In this document: positions 1 to 11,760 of the stretch, in pieces
Layout: each line of letters starts with the position of its first letter
Position numbering within the stretch: position 1 is the stretch's first letter
Origin: Adiantum capillus-veneris
Lineage: Eukaryota > Streptophyta > Polypodiopsida > Polypodiales > Pteridaceae
NCBI GenBank assembly: GCA_014529385.2
Contig: CM043963.1
Span: forward strand, 108,972,912-109,036,911
Direction of reading: 5' to 3'
DNA length: 64,000 nt
Notes under the pieces: generated by a model
Databases searched by the model: none
What the model was told of the DNA's origin: nothing
The model's input: the letters and a program-made list of their open reading frames with translations, nothing else
Position numbers and translations under genes: made by a program

Positions 1-290
1 ATCAACCCCAATCTTGTACCATTTTGAACTGACACATGAATGGTCTGCCCAATATGATATCGACATTACTGCTCTCATTGAAATTCATAATCGCGAACAT
101 GTGTTCATATGAAATTCCGCAAGAGGTTACTACAATCTGCTCCAGGATGCCAATTGGTCTCTCCAGATACCCATCTGTTAATTGAAGTTTCATTCTACTC
201 TTTCGGAGAGCAGGTTTCCTTCATTTTTTTCACATTGCTTTGGTGGCTATGGCTATTCCGGCCCCACTATCCAATATTGCTACCGACTTA
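1..290 (-). pseudogene. Element A: gypsy retropepsin, cut by window edge
   Basis: Read on the minus strand from about 290, the frame contains ILDSGAGIAIA, the D-S-G-A active-site signature of LTR-retrotransposon aspartic proteases. It is followed by two in-frame TGA codons, then a region ending ILGRPFM, the second conserved block of the fold. The enzyme would cleave the Gag-Pol polyprotein inside the virus-like particle. Elements B (10.5-11.2 kb) and C (16.4-17.1 kb) carry the homologous block, which supports the call. RT and integrase, if present, lie left of the window. Confidence 0.75.
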
Positions 291-375
291 ACCTCTTTGT
301 ACTCCATTGGCAGGGTAGTATTTCACCTTCACAATAATCTCCTACCTTGTTCACTGGTACTGGCTCATGTTTAGC

Positions 376-1105
376 TTATTTTGAGGTTTGGGTCTTCAGT
401 GTTTCTGAAGAAGCATTGGGTGGCACAATTACCAGCCCTATTTTTTCCAAATTTTTCTCGACCTCTTCCAAAAGATGAGGTCTTATCTGTAGTAATTCTG
501 ATAGAGTTAGTGTACAATGGATAGGGGATGACATCAGCTCATGAAGAGTTTTAGTATCCATCATCTTAGGATTAGCCTTCCATTGAGATGGTACTTTCTT
601 CACCTCCGCTCGAGTTTCATGGTTACCAATAAATGAAGGTAAAGTCTTCAATGACTGCGGTTTGTTGTCTTCGGATATTTTCATACCAGCATCAAATACA
701 ATGATCGGATATCATTTGGGTAGAGTTCATGTTCTAAGTGGATCTCTGTGATAGGGGCTAACAGAAGTGTAGCACTTCCATCTTTTCTATTCTTGATCTG
801 CTCCCATAGCTCTTGTGGCCATTGTTCTTCCACTTTCGGAATTGGCAGAGGTGCTTGCGAATACATTCCATCTGTTGTATTGGTTGCCACCCTTGTATCC
901 AATGGTGTTCCGTTTATAGAATATCTGGTTGGTCTTCCTTTCCAATTCCCCGCTCCTTTAACTCTTGAATTTTTTCACGGATTAATACGTCAGTTTTTGG
1001 AGCAGTCGGAACTGGTGGTTCCATAAGCGCTTGAGTGGCTTGGATGAGCTCCTTGCACATCTTTAGCCTCTCTTTTTCATAGCCCGGATGAGGGTATGTT
1101 ACCAC
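376..1105 (-). pseudogene. Element A: gag-protease linker region
   Basis: Three overlapping or abutting minus-strand frames (376-684, 681-902, 914-1105) lie between the zinc knuckles and the protease. The segment with MSSPIHCTLTLSELLQIRP aligns with equivalents in B (about 10410-10490) and C (about 17040-17130), so it is a conserved linker of this lineage. No enzymatic motif is visible. Frame changes between pieces show the copy is dead. In A the position that is a TAA stop in both B and C is a GAA codon. Confidence 0.65.
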
Positions 1106-1284
1106 CTATCCTCTTGGGTTTGGTTAGGCTTTAGCTTCGCATCGTAAGCTTTTAAAATCACGTCTAAGGGTTCAAAAACCTTATCCACCAAGACAGATCC
1201 TCCTGATGGTATTGTCGATGGTATTTCTACATCGTTCTTTTCCTTAAGGTCTCTTTCCCTTCACAATTGTTCCTCTGTTTGCAG

Positions 1285-1704
1285 TTATTTGGTTTTCAAA
1301 GCCGTTTTTTCTTTCTCCATTTTGCATTTTATCTTGTCTCGTTTTGCCTTCCAGGATTTTCCAGGGGTTCGGACAGACAAATTTTCTATCTCTGTTTGAC
1401 TGGCTGGGGTGTTCCTTGCATCCTCATGTGCTTGGGCTCTCGTTACCGCATTCATTAGAATGGTTGGTTCTGTTTCATATCCGCTTGAGCTTGGCACAAT
1501 CTCGATTTTGTTCATGGTTGCTTTCCCTTTGTTATTAGGGTTTTTTGGTGGACAGTGTGGAATGAGGTGGTCAGTTGTACACCCTTCACAGAACCCAAAA
1601 AGTTTAACCCGTTCTCCTTTGATTGGACAAATCCTTTCCCAATGATCACCACCGCATTCATAGCATGGTCGTACAGGTGGTGGAGAAGCTTGTGGAGCCC
1701 CCAT
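1285..1704 (-). pseudogene. Element A: Gag nucleocapsid zinc knuckles
   Basis: The frame has CYECGGDHWERIC, a C-X2-C-X4-H-X4-C knuckle with standard ligands, then a second cysteine/histidine cluster (CEGCTTDHLIPHC) and a basic tail rich in K and R. This is the RNA-binding nucleocapsid part of Gag. Elements B and C have the same two-knuckle arrangement, but there the first knuckle has lost ligands. The 1705-2220 gap holds a degenerate proline/glutamine-rich linker (short frame 1840-2022). Confidence 0.7.
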
Positions 1705-2220
1705 CGGTTGTCCTACTCTAGGAGGATATCCCCTAGGCTTGTAGTTCTACTTTGCCATGAAGCATATTTTCATCGACCAAGTAATGGTTTTTTGTTGGTT
1801 GTGCTATGTATGAGGGCTCGGGCATCTCTTCAAGATTATTTATGGAATTTGTCCCTCCGGAGAATATGCATTCCTGTCAAACCTCCTCTCGTACGTATTG
1901 TCCAAATCTTCTCGGTATGAAACTACCTGGACCATACTCTGATCAGAAGGAGTTTTTACAGGTTGAGAAATTCTTACCATGGCCCTATTTTCCTGAGGTA
2001 AAGGAGGTTGATTACCCAACACAGGTTGAGGTTTTTCCTGGCCTTGGATTGCGTTATTTGGCCCTATTTGGTATCTTGGAGGGGGTGGAAATTGTTGCCC
2101 TCCATGTGGTCCGTATTGTCTCTCTCTAACATACTTCCGATTATAGAAACATTTGTGGGTTTCATGGTTTGTCCATTTTTGTTCTGTAGCATACCACTTC
2201 AGTACTCGTGGTATGTTTAC

Positions 2221-2966
2221 TCATGTCCTTTGTTGAAGGTTGCACCACTGAGTTGGATGATCTCCTCCACAAGTGTCACATTTTTGGGTGGGCGGTTGTC
2301 GTGTGTTTGGGTTCGTCATGTTTCCTTGGTTTATCCTTCTGATCACTTCCTTGATCATTTGATCAACATCCGGCGCAATTGGGTTTTGCCCGCCCAATTT
2401 CATGTACCTAGTGGTTGAAGAGGTACTACTCGTTCCCTGATATGTGTCTTCAGTCACCTCTCCATATGCCTTGCAATTATCTACCAGATACAACGCTTCT
2501 TTTGTGACTTGCTCAAAAGTTACACATGCCTTTAAGTGCAAGTCCTTTTTTAGCGTGTCATTTCGCAATCCTTCTATAAAAAGGACTAACAGTCTTTCAT
2601 CATGAGGTATTTCTCGAGCATGGCATCTTTCTATGTATTGCTTGAAATGAAGCGGTGCTTCATTTCCTTTACTTTTTCTTTCTCCTTTTGTATAAATGCA
2701 TAGATCTGGGAGACGGTGGTATGCTTGATTCCTCTCTTTGAGAATTCCTCAGCAAACTCTTGGAGAAGTTGCTCAATACTTGGGAATTCCAGGCTGTTTA
2801 AAGGTTGGAACCAGGTCAAAGCAGTCCCTTCTAACGTCAACCTAAAACCTTCATATTGAGTATGGAAATCAGTTCCCTTTTTCGCTCTCAACACTTGTTT
2901 GAAGATAGAAATGTGAGCATACGGATCTCCTGATCCACTATACTCTTTGGGTACGCATTTTTCCAC
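2221..2966 (-). pseudogene. Element A: Gag capsid domain (retrotrans_gag type)
   Basis: Frame 2631-2966 reads SGSGDPYAHISIFKQVL then FRLTLEGTALTWFQPL, the hallmark W-F segment of plant gypsy capsid domains, and continues after a frameshift near 2600-2630 as 2221-2568. The C-terminal part ends in a further knuckle, CDTCGGDHPTQWC. Element C has a clear homologue at 18.9-19.4 kb. The protein would assemble the particle. A shift and scattered stops make it non-functional. Confidence 0.75.
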
Positions 2967-2975
2967 TTGAGGTGG

Positions 2976-4135
2976 TCACATAAGTCTGGCTTTCGCAACC
3001 ATCCTTACAACCCCTGGTCCTCTTGGTGTGGTTTCTCTAGGTTCATAATCTCCTCTTGGCACTACAAGTGGTATCCTATCCACTATACGTTCATCAAGTC
3101 CATCTCGTGTAACAGTCGGAGGGATTCTAGTGGTGTAAGTCACGTCAGGAGCTGTATTACCCCTATGTGTGTTCATGGAAGCCCTTGACCCCGTTGATCC
3201 TAAAGGCCTTATGTTTGGAACTCATTGATGTTCAAAAGAATCTTCCACTCTGGTTCTCACTAGACTCACATATGCAGTCTCAGATCTCGTGTGAGTAGTC
3301 ATGGTTTTCACCTCTTTCGGATTTACATAGTATTGGTGGAGTGGTCCCCTAAAATATGTATATCTCTCTAACTCCTTACAATCCATAGGAGAGTAATTTC
3401 GGCCATACTTGTCTATTATGACCATGTGAATAATTCTCCCTTCCGTGTATGTAAAAACATATAGTTTTTTACGATTAGTCAGTTTCTTGATGCGGGGTTC
3501 ATCACATCTATAATAGAGTGTTTGTTCTCCATTATTAAACTTATATAGCCCCACATACGTGTTGTCTGTATTAAGACGCTCTGTCTCATTTCTGCTTCTG
3601 AGCACCATGTTTTGCTTATCCATCTTGGGTGGCTCATCTACCAGCTCTTGATCTACCTTGTCCTTGGTGCCAGTCATCCCCCATTTATCCACAATAAAGG
3701 GGTTATGAACCACTAGGTACATCATTCCTCTCTGTCAAAATATCTATCTCCATCATAATCAACATCTACAAGGTCCCTGAACTCACTCGGCTTATTTTCC
3801 AACTTAACAAAGTAGAGGTCCATTCCATTGTTATAGATTTTGGCCTTAAGCACATTTTCAAATTGAAACTTCAAATACAGCACTTTTACATCAGATGCAG
3901 GTTGAGAAGGACCTTCCCCCATTGAAGTTGTTCCCTTAGGGTTCAACTTGTTAGAATCTTTAATCATGAGGCTGTATGATCTTTCTAACGAAGTGTCAGA
4001 GAAGCTCTCCTCTAAAATGGGTTCTATCGGCTGCAGTGGTCTTTGATTCACGCTTCCTTCAGTTGAGTGATCGCTCCCTTGGTCCAAGACGCTGGGATTC
4101 CTATTCTGGTACAATCTTTCTAATCTCAAATTCAT
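2976..4135 (-). pseudogene. Element A: extra N-terminal ORF upstream of gag
   Basis: Starting at an ATG (4133-4135, MNLR), about 390 codons lie ahead of the capsid domain. One frameshift near 3722 joins frames 3722-4135 and 3222-3725. From 3725 down, the reading frame runs without indel into the capsid frame, broken only by TGA codons near 3222 and 2976, so the ancestral product may have been an N-terminal extension of Gag. Conserved points with element C include the MNLR start, a DKWG motif and an LxTDNxxxGxY block. I do not recognise a domain. Ogre/Tat elements are known to carry an uncharacterised ORF1 here. Confidence 0.55.
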
Positions 4136-4299
4136 GCAGAATTGGTATTGCAGAATCCAAACCAGGTTACCTCATTAGTTAGTTTGAATTCCTTCTTTGA
4201 TCTTACTTACTGGGTAATATCCTCTAGTACCTACAATCTATCAAAAAATGCTTGATAGCTGTGAGCTTACAGTCGTTCCTGTTAGTTGTGGCTTTTAAT

Positions 4300-5060
4300 C
4301 GACAAAATTTAGCTAGGTTTTCCAATAGCATACAATTCCTCACACAACATCAATAATCTAGGTCCAATTTTAATTTTGAAAGAGCCACCAGGTTCCTGTG
4401 GACTAGCTCTTTGTGTAGTGAGATTATGCTTCTGTTCTGACTCAAAGGAACATGGATCGCGATCCATGTTTGAAAGGCAAATGGACTTTTCTTGATACCA
4501 TCAGGTTCAGTATGATTAGGAGGTCATATGGTATCAAAAAATTTAGAAATGAATCTCTAGATTGGAAGTCAGGTCAATTCTGTCACTTTGCCAGAGTTCC
4601 TGTCAGTTTTGAGCTTTTGGTATGGTTTTTAGTATCCAAATTCAATTTTGAAAGGACCACTAAACTCTCTATGATTCCCTCTAGCTATGATGCAACTTTT
4701 GTATCAAAATGTGTCAGAGGAACATGGATCGCGATCAATGGATCTTAGTGCCAGAATGGATTGAAACTTGACTCACATCTAGTCCTTGGCCTACTGATGT
4801 TGGCTATATGGTTTTTGAATGTTTTGGAGTTTCTTAGATCAACCAAAAGTCAGTTTTAGGGTCTGTTCCAGTGGTTTCTCCCATTGATCTGATTTTTGCC
4901 TGTTTGGCCCTCTTTTTGAACTTTTCTCATAAGGGTTCCTTGGGAGAAAGTACTTCAAATGTTATCACTTTTCTACTTGTCCAATATCAACTCAAAATTC
5001 TCAAAAGGTACATGGATCACGATCCATGTTTGGCAAGATTTTGGACTGATACTTTGTGAG
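4300..5060. repeat. Element A leader: ~280-bp tandem repeat with palindromic cores
   Basis: Three units are marked by near-identical palindromes at 4449-4470, 4721-4742 and 5009-5030, centre spacings about 272 and 288 bp. Flanking sequence also repeats: a block like CCAAxTTxAATTTTGAAAG followed about 90 bp later by AGGAACATGG occurs before the first and second palindromes. The array sits between the proposed PBS and the MNLR start codon, so it would be transcribed in the element's leader RNA. The same layout, with different arms, is in element C. Confidence 0.65.
4449..4470. repeat. Perfect 22-bp palindrome
   Basis: Half-site AACATGGATCG is followed immediately by its exact reverse complement. 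Copies at 4721-4742 and 5009-5030 keep the core but have mismatches. Confidence 0.9.
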
Positions 5061-5500
5061 GTTGTGATAAAAGTTCTAGTGATGCTATTCTCCAAATCTT
5101 TTTGGATTTGATCCACTTTTTCCAAGTTGAAAGCAAGATTTTGTGTCTGCTTTGCAATTTTTTGCAAACAACTCCTTTTTTGGTATTTTGGGGAATTCGA
5201 AACTCCGAGCAAAATTTTTCGAGCAATCATAAAACCGAGCAGATCCTAACATGATTGATATTAAGAAAAGCATAAAAGGCATTTGCATAGCAAAAGGCAT
5301 ACAATAGTTTAGCTATCCCTAAACACCTATCACCCCCTTTCTGTCTCTGCTCAACCACAACTTATTTGAAAATGGGAATATCCAGCTTTACTCTAAGGTA
5401 TCCCTACATCATCATTTTAGATTGGCCACTATGGCTATCGATTTGTCTGTCTTGAGATTCCCCACTATTGCTACCCATCCATGCGTGTCAATACTAGTAG

Positions 5501-5517
5501 GAATGGCAGTAGCACCA
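5501..5517 (-). other. Candidate primer binding site of element A
   Basis: The minus strand reads TGGTGCTACTGCCATTC, which resembles a tRNA-Asp-type PBS (TGGCGCCGTTGCC) with several transitions. It lies about 1.4 kb upstream of the MNLR start, comparable with element C. The match is degenerate, so this is tentative. Confidence 0.3.
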
Positions 5518-5840
5518 CCCATAGCCTCTCAGCTCTTTCCTCGTGAGGATTTTCACTAGCACCGGTAGTGAGATGCTTGTGTCCTATCTTTGCTTTTCGC
5601 TAGCGGTGGTCTCTTTTGAAATGTGTGCCAAACAACACTAGTTGCATCCACCCTATCGCGTGCATGTATCCACCGCCTCATTAGCTTTTGTATATATGCG
5701 CACATATTCCCTTGCAAGGGTGATAATTGCTTGCCTAGCTGTTACAAACAACCAGTACAAAACTAAATACTAATAGGAGTCACCACCTTATGATACTCTT
5801 TGTTGAGAGACATTTGTGAAGATTTTAAGGGCACCTTGAA

Positions 5841-5845
<5 letters not shown>
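5518..5845. other. Non-coding, possible element A LTR remnant
   Basis: No convincing coding frame or RNA gene is seen. If the proposed PBS is right, this should be 5' LTR sequence of element A on the minus strand, but no second copy lies in the window to confirm it. Confidence 0.25.

Positions 5846-5932
<87 letters not shown>
5846..5932. repeat. (CT)n microsatellite
   Basis: About 43 uninterrupted CT units, ending in CCCTCCCC. Confidence 0.97.
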
Positions 5933-5937
<5 letters not shown>

Positions 5938-6004
5938 CCCCGTAGAGAATAGCAACACATATCATCTTTTCCACCACTCCGTCTTTATTCCCATTCATGC
6001 CTGC

Positions 6005-6216
6005 TTAGTATACCACATGTTCTTGTGTCTCTTTTAAGCTGCATAAGTCACAATTGGTTGTAGTTGAAACCAATGTTAGGAAAAACCGGGGTCTAATGTA
6101 TTTTAACCGGTTGAAATTCTTAAATCCTGGTACCTTGTATTGAAGAACAACCGATAGAATTTCAAGTTTGTCCTTATTTTCTTTGGTTAGCAGTAGTTTT
6201 CTAGCCCTAGTTGAAA
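6005..6216 (-). pseudogene. Possible LINE fragment, zf-RVT-like
   Basis: The minus frame contains TTNCDLCSLKETQEHVVY, which resembles the C-terminal zinc-binding motif of plant non-LTR retrotransposon reverse transcriptases (C-X2-C followed by an E-T-x-E-H block). The frame ends at a TAA just below 6008 and is separated from the integrase fragment upstream by a CT microsatellite. Only about 70 residues survive, so the assignment is weak. Confidence 0.35.
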
Positions 6217-6217
6217 G

Positions 6218-6218
<1 letters not shown>

Positions 6219-6280
<62 letters not shown>
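6219..6280. repeat. (CT)n microsatellite
   Basis: About 31 uninterrupted CT units between the integrase scrap and the LINE-like scrap. Confidence 0.97.
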
Positions 6281-6281
<1 letters not shown>

Positions 6282-6289
6282 AAAAAGCT

Positions 6290-6735
6290 CTTGAAACACT
6301 CTGCGCCAATGTGGATTTTTCGCTTTTGTGCATAGATGTGAGCTACAACAGCTAGCCTTTGCTCATGAAAGTTTTCTAAATCTTCAAGTCTCTCTGACAG
6401 TTCATGTCCAGTCCACTCAAGATCCTTAGTTACCCTTAATGTCGGCAATAGAAATTCTATTGTAGTATGGCATCAAGACCATAAATAAGGTTAAAGAGTG
6501 TAGCATTTAAAGCTGTTTTGAATGAAACTCTATAAGCCCATAGAGTAGCATGGAGATTCATTTCCCAATTTGCTCATCCTGAACTAACCACTTTAGTCAA
6601 TACGGCGCTAAGAATTGTATTCGTATGCTCAGCTTGTCCATTTGCTTGTGGATGATAGGGAGCCGATTTGTTATGGATGACCATAAATTAAGCAGATACT
6701 CAATTACCTCATTGAGGAAATGAGTTCCCATTAAG
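6290..6735 (-). pseudogene. Gypsy integrase C-terminal fragment, inverted relative to element B
   Basis: The minus strand reproduces element B positions about 14440-14850. It includes the HPQANGQAEHT block with the catalytic glutamate (GAG at 6628-6630) and the downstream segment TLRVTKDLEWTGHELSERL. Homology stops abruptly at about 6735, where the coiled-coil frame starts on the other strand, and at about 6290 beside the CT run. It is a scrap of a third copy of the B/C family. Unlike B, it still encodes the DDE glutamate. Confidence 0.8.
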
Positions 6736-8950
6736 GGCAAAATTGAAGAAATGAAGAAGAAAGCTATAGCTGCACATCAAGAAGAACCTCAGCAAAAGAA
6801 GGCGAGGTTTGAAAGAGAAAAAAAAAAATTATGAAAGAAGCTGTCAAGCTGCAGGTGAGGACAGGGAAAGGTGGGTTTCATGAGAGATAAGGGGACCCAG
6901 AACCAAAAACCCTGCAAGGAAAGAAGCAGAGGACCCCAAAGACTTTTTTGAATGCATGTATGCGAAAGTAGAAGCCCTAAAGTTGAAAGAAGCTCAAGAA
7001 GCTGAGAGGAAAGAAAGGGAGGAAGCGGCCGAACAACAAAGACAAGCGAAGGCTACGGAAAAAAGTGAGATACATCACGACCAAGAGGAGATGTCTCCAA
7101 ATCCCACTTCACCCACTATGAAGTAGGCAAACCACCCAATACCAAGTCCTCACCCTTCACCAACAGCTAAACCCAATGAGGGCGAGGAAGCCAAAGAAAA
7201 AGAGCCTGAACTGCAGGCAGCAGCTAGTTTTGAGCAGCCAAAAGAAACCAAACAAACTAGAGTTTAACCTTCTATGCCCACCCAACAAGAAACAACAGAG
7301 GCATACACAAAGCCTCAAGCAATAGAAGCAGTTGAGGCAACCGCAACGCCTCAAGGAGAAGTAGAGCCCCCGTCGCAACCACAAGCAGCCACCACAGCAC
7401 CACCCAAGGAGCCACTAACCGAAACGGCTGAAACATCTAGACAGCCTACAGAACCTGAAGAATGGGAAACAAACAACGAAGTCATCATGCAATTCAATGA
7501 ATATGCCAAGCAGATGAAGGTGATGATCAAAAAAATGCAAACAACAGTACTTAGCCGTAGTGCTAAGGCTAGAGATCTTGAGCTAGTCATCGATGCTCTA
7601 TAGGGAGAGCTAGATGACAGGATGAACATAATTTTAGATCTACAAAGACAAGTCAAAGAGCTGAAAGCTAGAGCCAAACAACACCAGCTTGCAAAAGAGA
7701 AGCAGCAGAAAGAAATGGAGGAGTTGGGAGAACTTCTAACCAGGTTATCCTATGCCTGCAAGACCAAAGATAAACAACTGACAGAGGTAAAAAATGAACT
7801 CCTAACCACCACTCTGTCAGTACAAAAGATCCAAGTGCAACTCGATGTAGCAAACGCTTCTCTGCAATACTCTGAGCAAAGGATTAATGATCAAGTAGCA
7901 TTTTTGATACAGATAAGGGAAAATCCTGTTGTCCCCTCGATCAAAGGTACAGATGAAGTCTATAAGACTTTGGAAAAGAGAAACAAGGATCTTGAGCTAG
8001 AGCAATCACAGAGAAGAGACCTTGCACTAATGCGGTTACAACAAGAAGAGCAACTTCTCAAAGAGATAACAGAGTTAAAAAGAGTCAATCGGCTGCGGAG
8101 AGAGGGACAATCAGAGACACAAGAGGAAGCAGGTACCTCCGAGCAAACAACTGTTGACATTCCCTCAGTCTCTTTTGCTTAGATGGAAACACAGCCGACG
8201 GAAGGGCTAGAAGGAAATGAGGATTTTCAAGTACCACTGACTGATGCTGAGCAAGTGCCCATAGTCCAACTTTTTAAAGCTGAGGAAGATGCACTAAAGG
8301 AACAAATTACCCAAGAGACAGATGTAGAATGGAAAGCAGCAATGGATTGGGAGTTGAGAGTACTCCACTCAGTCAATGTAACTCAACTCACTCCCAACCA
8401 AATTAATGCACAGTGGCATCAGCAATCATTGCCATACCCTTTGATCAAGGTAGAGCTACTACAGGTAAAAGAAAGATTATACACATATATGCATGCAGAA
8501 GGATCAGAGGATGTCCACCCCAAGTGGAGAAAGAGCTGGTTGAACAAGAATTTGAGATATTTGATTCTATTCGAAAGAGCACCTGCAGCACTTCAGAGAG
8601 ACCCAACATTCTGTCATGTACCAAGAGTAAGGACCTAGTAGGCATATGAAGCACTGAGATAGAAGAGGCCGACATGGAGAAACTACCCACGATTGCCAGC
8701 TCCAGAGCACGGACCAGCAACAACAGAGGAATACATGGTGAAAACCCTAACGGGCACCATGACTTTCTTCAAGAGCCTTCCTGACCTCTCATGTGCCATG
8801 TTATATAAGATTTGCAGAATGCTGCTTACATGCACTCAATCTTTTCACGAGCCAGAGCAAGCAGGAGTACCATGGATGTCGTTTCTCGAAGGTAGTAAGG
8901 GTCTTTGTTATGACCTAAGCAGCCAGCCTTCCGACGAATTTCTTTACTTG
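6736..8950 (+). pseudogene. Unrecognised coiled-coil protein frame with nonsense codons
   Basis: From about 6942 to 8977 a single forward frame is interrupted only by stops: TAG near 7123, TAA near 7264, then TAG at 7601, 8180, 8636, 8639 and 8660. The conceptual product has a charged E/K/Q helix (DFFECMYAKVEALKLKEAQE), a Pro/Thr/Glu-rich hinge (7274-7480), then about 190 residues of heptad-like coiled coil (7622-8182). An acidic part follows, then a C-terminal stretch containing MSFLEGSKGLCYDLSSQPSD. I recognise no domain. It could be an element-specific ORF1, a captured host gene, or part of another transposon. Homology to element C starts only at about 8951, so it is foreign to the standard gag. 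Confidence 0.5.
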
Positions 8951-9611
8951 ATGGGAATGTTCAATACGTGCATATGAGGCCACAAGGACAACCCATGTAC
9001 AGATATGAGCCTAATATAGCCCCAGCTCAAAGACCACCGATGGGTATGGAAACACCTCAACCCGTGTTGGATCAAAAACCTCCATATCCTCGACATAATG
9101 TAGTGCCTATAAAGTACATGCATTCAAAGGAGTCATAGATGAACAAGCAATAGTGCCTGTTACACCCTATGTTGAGCCTAGTCCATCTACAGTAATGGTA
9201 GAAGGAGATTGGTATAATTCACATCCACCACCAATGGAAGAACATGTGACTTATACTACACCAGAGCTTGCATCGATGTACTATGTAGCTAATCAAGGTG
9301 TTAGACCTCCTATGGTAAGATCCATTATTAAGCCAAGAGCTGGAAACTGTCATAACTGTGGTGCAGATGATCACTGGAAAAATGAATTCCCAGAGCTTGA
9401 CAACAACATTAAGCCAATTGAAGCTTTTTGTATGCAATGTTGCAAAAAGAGAGGACACTTCTCTGAAGATTGTCCAAAAAATCCTTTAAACAAGGGTAAA
9501 ACATTAGTGAACGTAGTCCAAGTGATACCTACTAGTAGCTCATTTGAGAGTGAACCAATTGTTCTAATCAAAGTAATCACCAGAGCCCCAAGCAAAGAAA
9601 AAGAAACATAA
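8951..9611 (+). pseudogene. Element B: Gag C-terminus with two zinc knuckles
   Basis: Homology with element C begins at GNVQYV (about 8951) and includes MRPQGQPM, then frame 9153-9611 with CHNCGADDHWKNEF and CMQCCKKRGHFSEDC. In the first knuckle the last cysteine is phenylalanine, so zinc binding there is doubtful; the second keeps C-C-H-C ligands with one extra spacer residue. The capsid domain expected upstream is absent, replaced by the coiled-coil frame. Confidence 0.75.
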
Positions 9612-10454
9612 CTCCTCTGATGATTTAGAGAATACTAAAATTTCCTCCCAAAAGACCAAGAGAAGGAAAAACAAAAGGTACGAGATGAGAAAACAGAAAC
9701 AAAGGTTTGAAATCGAGGAGAAAGCCAAGAAACTAGAAATGAAATCAAGGAAACCACAGTGAAATCTCGAGGATCAATTTTGGTAGAAATTTTTTTTGAG
9801 CCAATCAATGCAGCCTTGGAAGCTTACCAAGCGGGACTTAAAGCAGGCAAAAACATGAAAAACCAATGGAAAAACTATCCTTCTCTAGATATGGAAGCAG
9901 TTAAGCTTGAAGCTTATCAAAATTTGGTAAGAATTACTCAAGAGATGTTGGAAGGACAAACACCCAAGCTCGAGAGTATGGCAAAACCTGAGGAGCTTGT
10001 GGAAGGACTATGTAAAGAGAAATCCGAAGTGGTGGTGGAACCCCACCTTGAAACAAAAGAGCCAGAACTCATAGTGTCTCACAATGAATACGCTTTAGAT
10101 AGAATTCCTTTTGTAGAAGAAGACTGGCCAGGACACTTATGGGAAAAAGTTAGGGAGATTAATGATGGAAGCATAACTCTGAAGTCAGCTCCTATAGAGG
10201 AAGTTTGATTAGACAATCTACCTCCTGATATGGACATGGATGTACAATCCTTGTATGGGGATTGCGGCTCTGACGCTTCAGGAATGTCTAAACCAATGAC
10301 TCTGAAAACACTACCCTCGTACTTGGGAGATAACGAAAATGAATCCATAGTGTGTAAAACCACTCAGATAAAGAGAGTGGAACAGATCCTAGAGGTAGAC
10401 AACATCCATTCAATCATGTCTACACCCATTCAATGCACTCTTACTTTAGGATAA
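9612..10454 (+). pseudogene. Element B: gag-protease linker
   Basis: Frame 9759-10208 (FEPINAALEAYQAGLKAGK, then acidic sequence) and frame 10230-10454 match the C linker. A TGA near 10206 replaces the TGG (Trp) of element C. The frame ends at TAA 10452-10454, which is at the identical codon in element C (17085-17087) and is GAA in element A. Confidence 0.7.
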
Positions 10455-11740
10455 CTGTTAAAAATCAGACCATATGTATGGAATGATCTACAGAAACTCT
10501 AGAGAAGGTGGGGATAACAGGGCTAATCGTGAAAATTTTAAAAAAGTTAAAACACGAATTGGGTAACAAAGAGATTCGATTTGTTCCAATGAACAAAGTC
10601 GGAGAATACTACAAAGAAGAAGAAATACAACCCTTCCAATCAGATATAATGATATAGAAACCATGGCAATACTGGATAATGGGGCTGGCATAGCCATAGC
10701 CATGAAAGCAGTATAGGAATCATGGGGACAACGAGCCATTAGACAAACTAGAATGAAATTCCAATTGGTTGTTGATGGACACATCGAAAGACCCTTAGGA
10801 CTGCTTGAAAAAGTGATAGTTGATTCTTGCGTGATTGATTATCAATACACTTTTGCAATAGTGGACTTTGAAAAGAAACTCAACTATGAAATCATATTGG
10901 GAAGACCTTTCATGTGACAAGTACAACTCATCCAGGATTGGGGAAACAATTATCTATACTTAAAGCAAGTGGGATCAATAACAAGGGTTAATTTAAAAGA
11001 TCACACTTATAGAGATTTCATGAAAACACCCATACAAGAATTTGACTCAATCTCTTGGGCTGAAACTAAGCTTCCATCTTGGTTGAACAAAGACACACCT
11101 ATTTGGATGTGCGGAGCCTCAGAAAACGGGAGCTTAAAACGAGAAGAATGTATCTTGTAAAGGGATTTCATAGATGAAGCCTATGTACCTGAACCCTTTC
11201 CGGAGCATTTGTTTGAGCCATTCGAGTGGACTCAAATTTTAGCAACAATGGATGTATGTGTAAATACATCTATGCCTACTTAATTTTGCAATGAGGACGG
11301 CTATGACATAATTCCATACAAATGATCTAAACCCTTCACATTGAAGACAAAATTCGAGTATTCAAGGACTTCATGAAAACTCAACAAGTCTTTTCAAACC
11401 TCTACTATGATGACAGATGAGTTAGAAGAACATTCAGCTACCTCAGATGACTCGGGCTAAGAAAAAGAACATATGAGAGCTAAACATGTCAGAAAATTTA
11501 TTCATGCGTCCGGTTTGGTAGAGAGAGGTAAAGTCAAACTCCTTAAAGGGCCTCTTTGTGAGTCCGAATTTCACCTAATGATCTAGACCTATGCCATCAG
11601 TCTCCAGTAGAACCCAGTTTCTAATGCAGATAAATGCACATGATTGTGTCAAGGATAAAATCACTGGTAGATATCCTTTAAACGAAAAGCAAAAAATATC
11701 AAAAACATAACAAGAAAGGAAACTCAAGCAAAACCTAAAT
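10455..11740 (+). pseudogene. Element B: retropepsin and downstream linker
   Basis: The active-site block reads ILDNGAGIAIA (Asp codon 10675-10677); DNG replaces the DSG seen in A and C. ILGRPFM follows at about 10895, then TGA where C has CGA (Arg). The open segment 10969-11160 continues the domain. A one-base loss near 10497 shifts the frame. TAA codons at 11281-11283 and 11458-11460 have exact counterparts in C. The 11161-11740 stretch is a degenerate acidic linker before RT. Confidence 0.7.
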
Positions 11741-11760
11741 ACCAGGACAAGGATTCAACC

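Noticed and set aside
4449-4470. Bacterial-type operator or terminator hairpin
   Set aside because: Context is a plant retroelement leader; no T-tract or adjacent bacterial gene.
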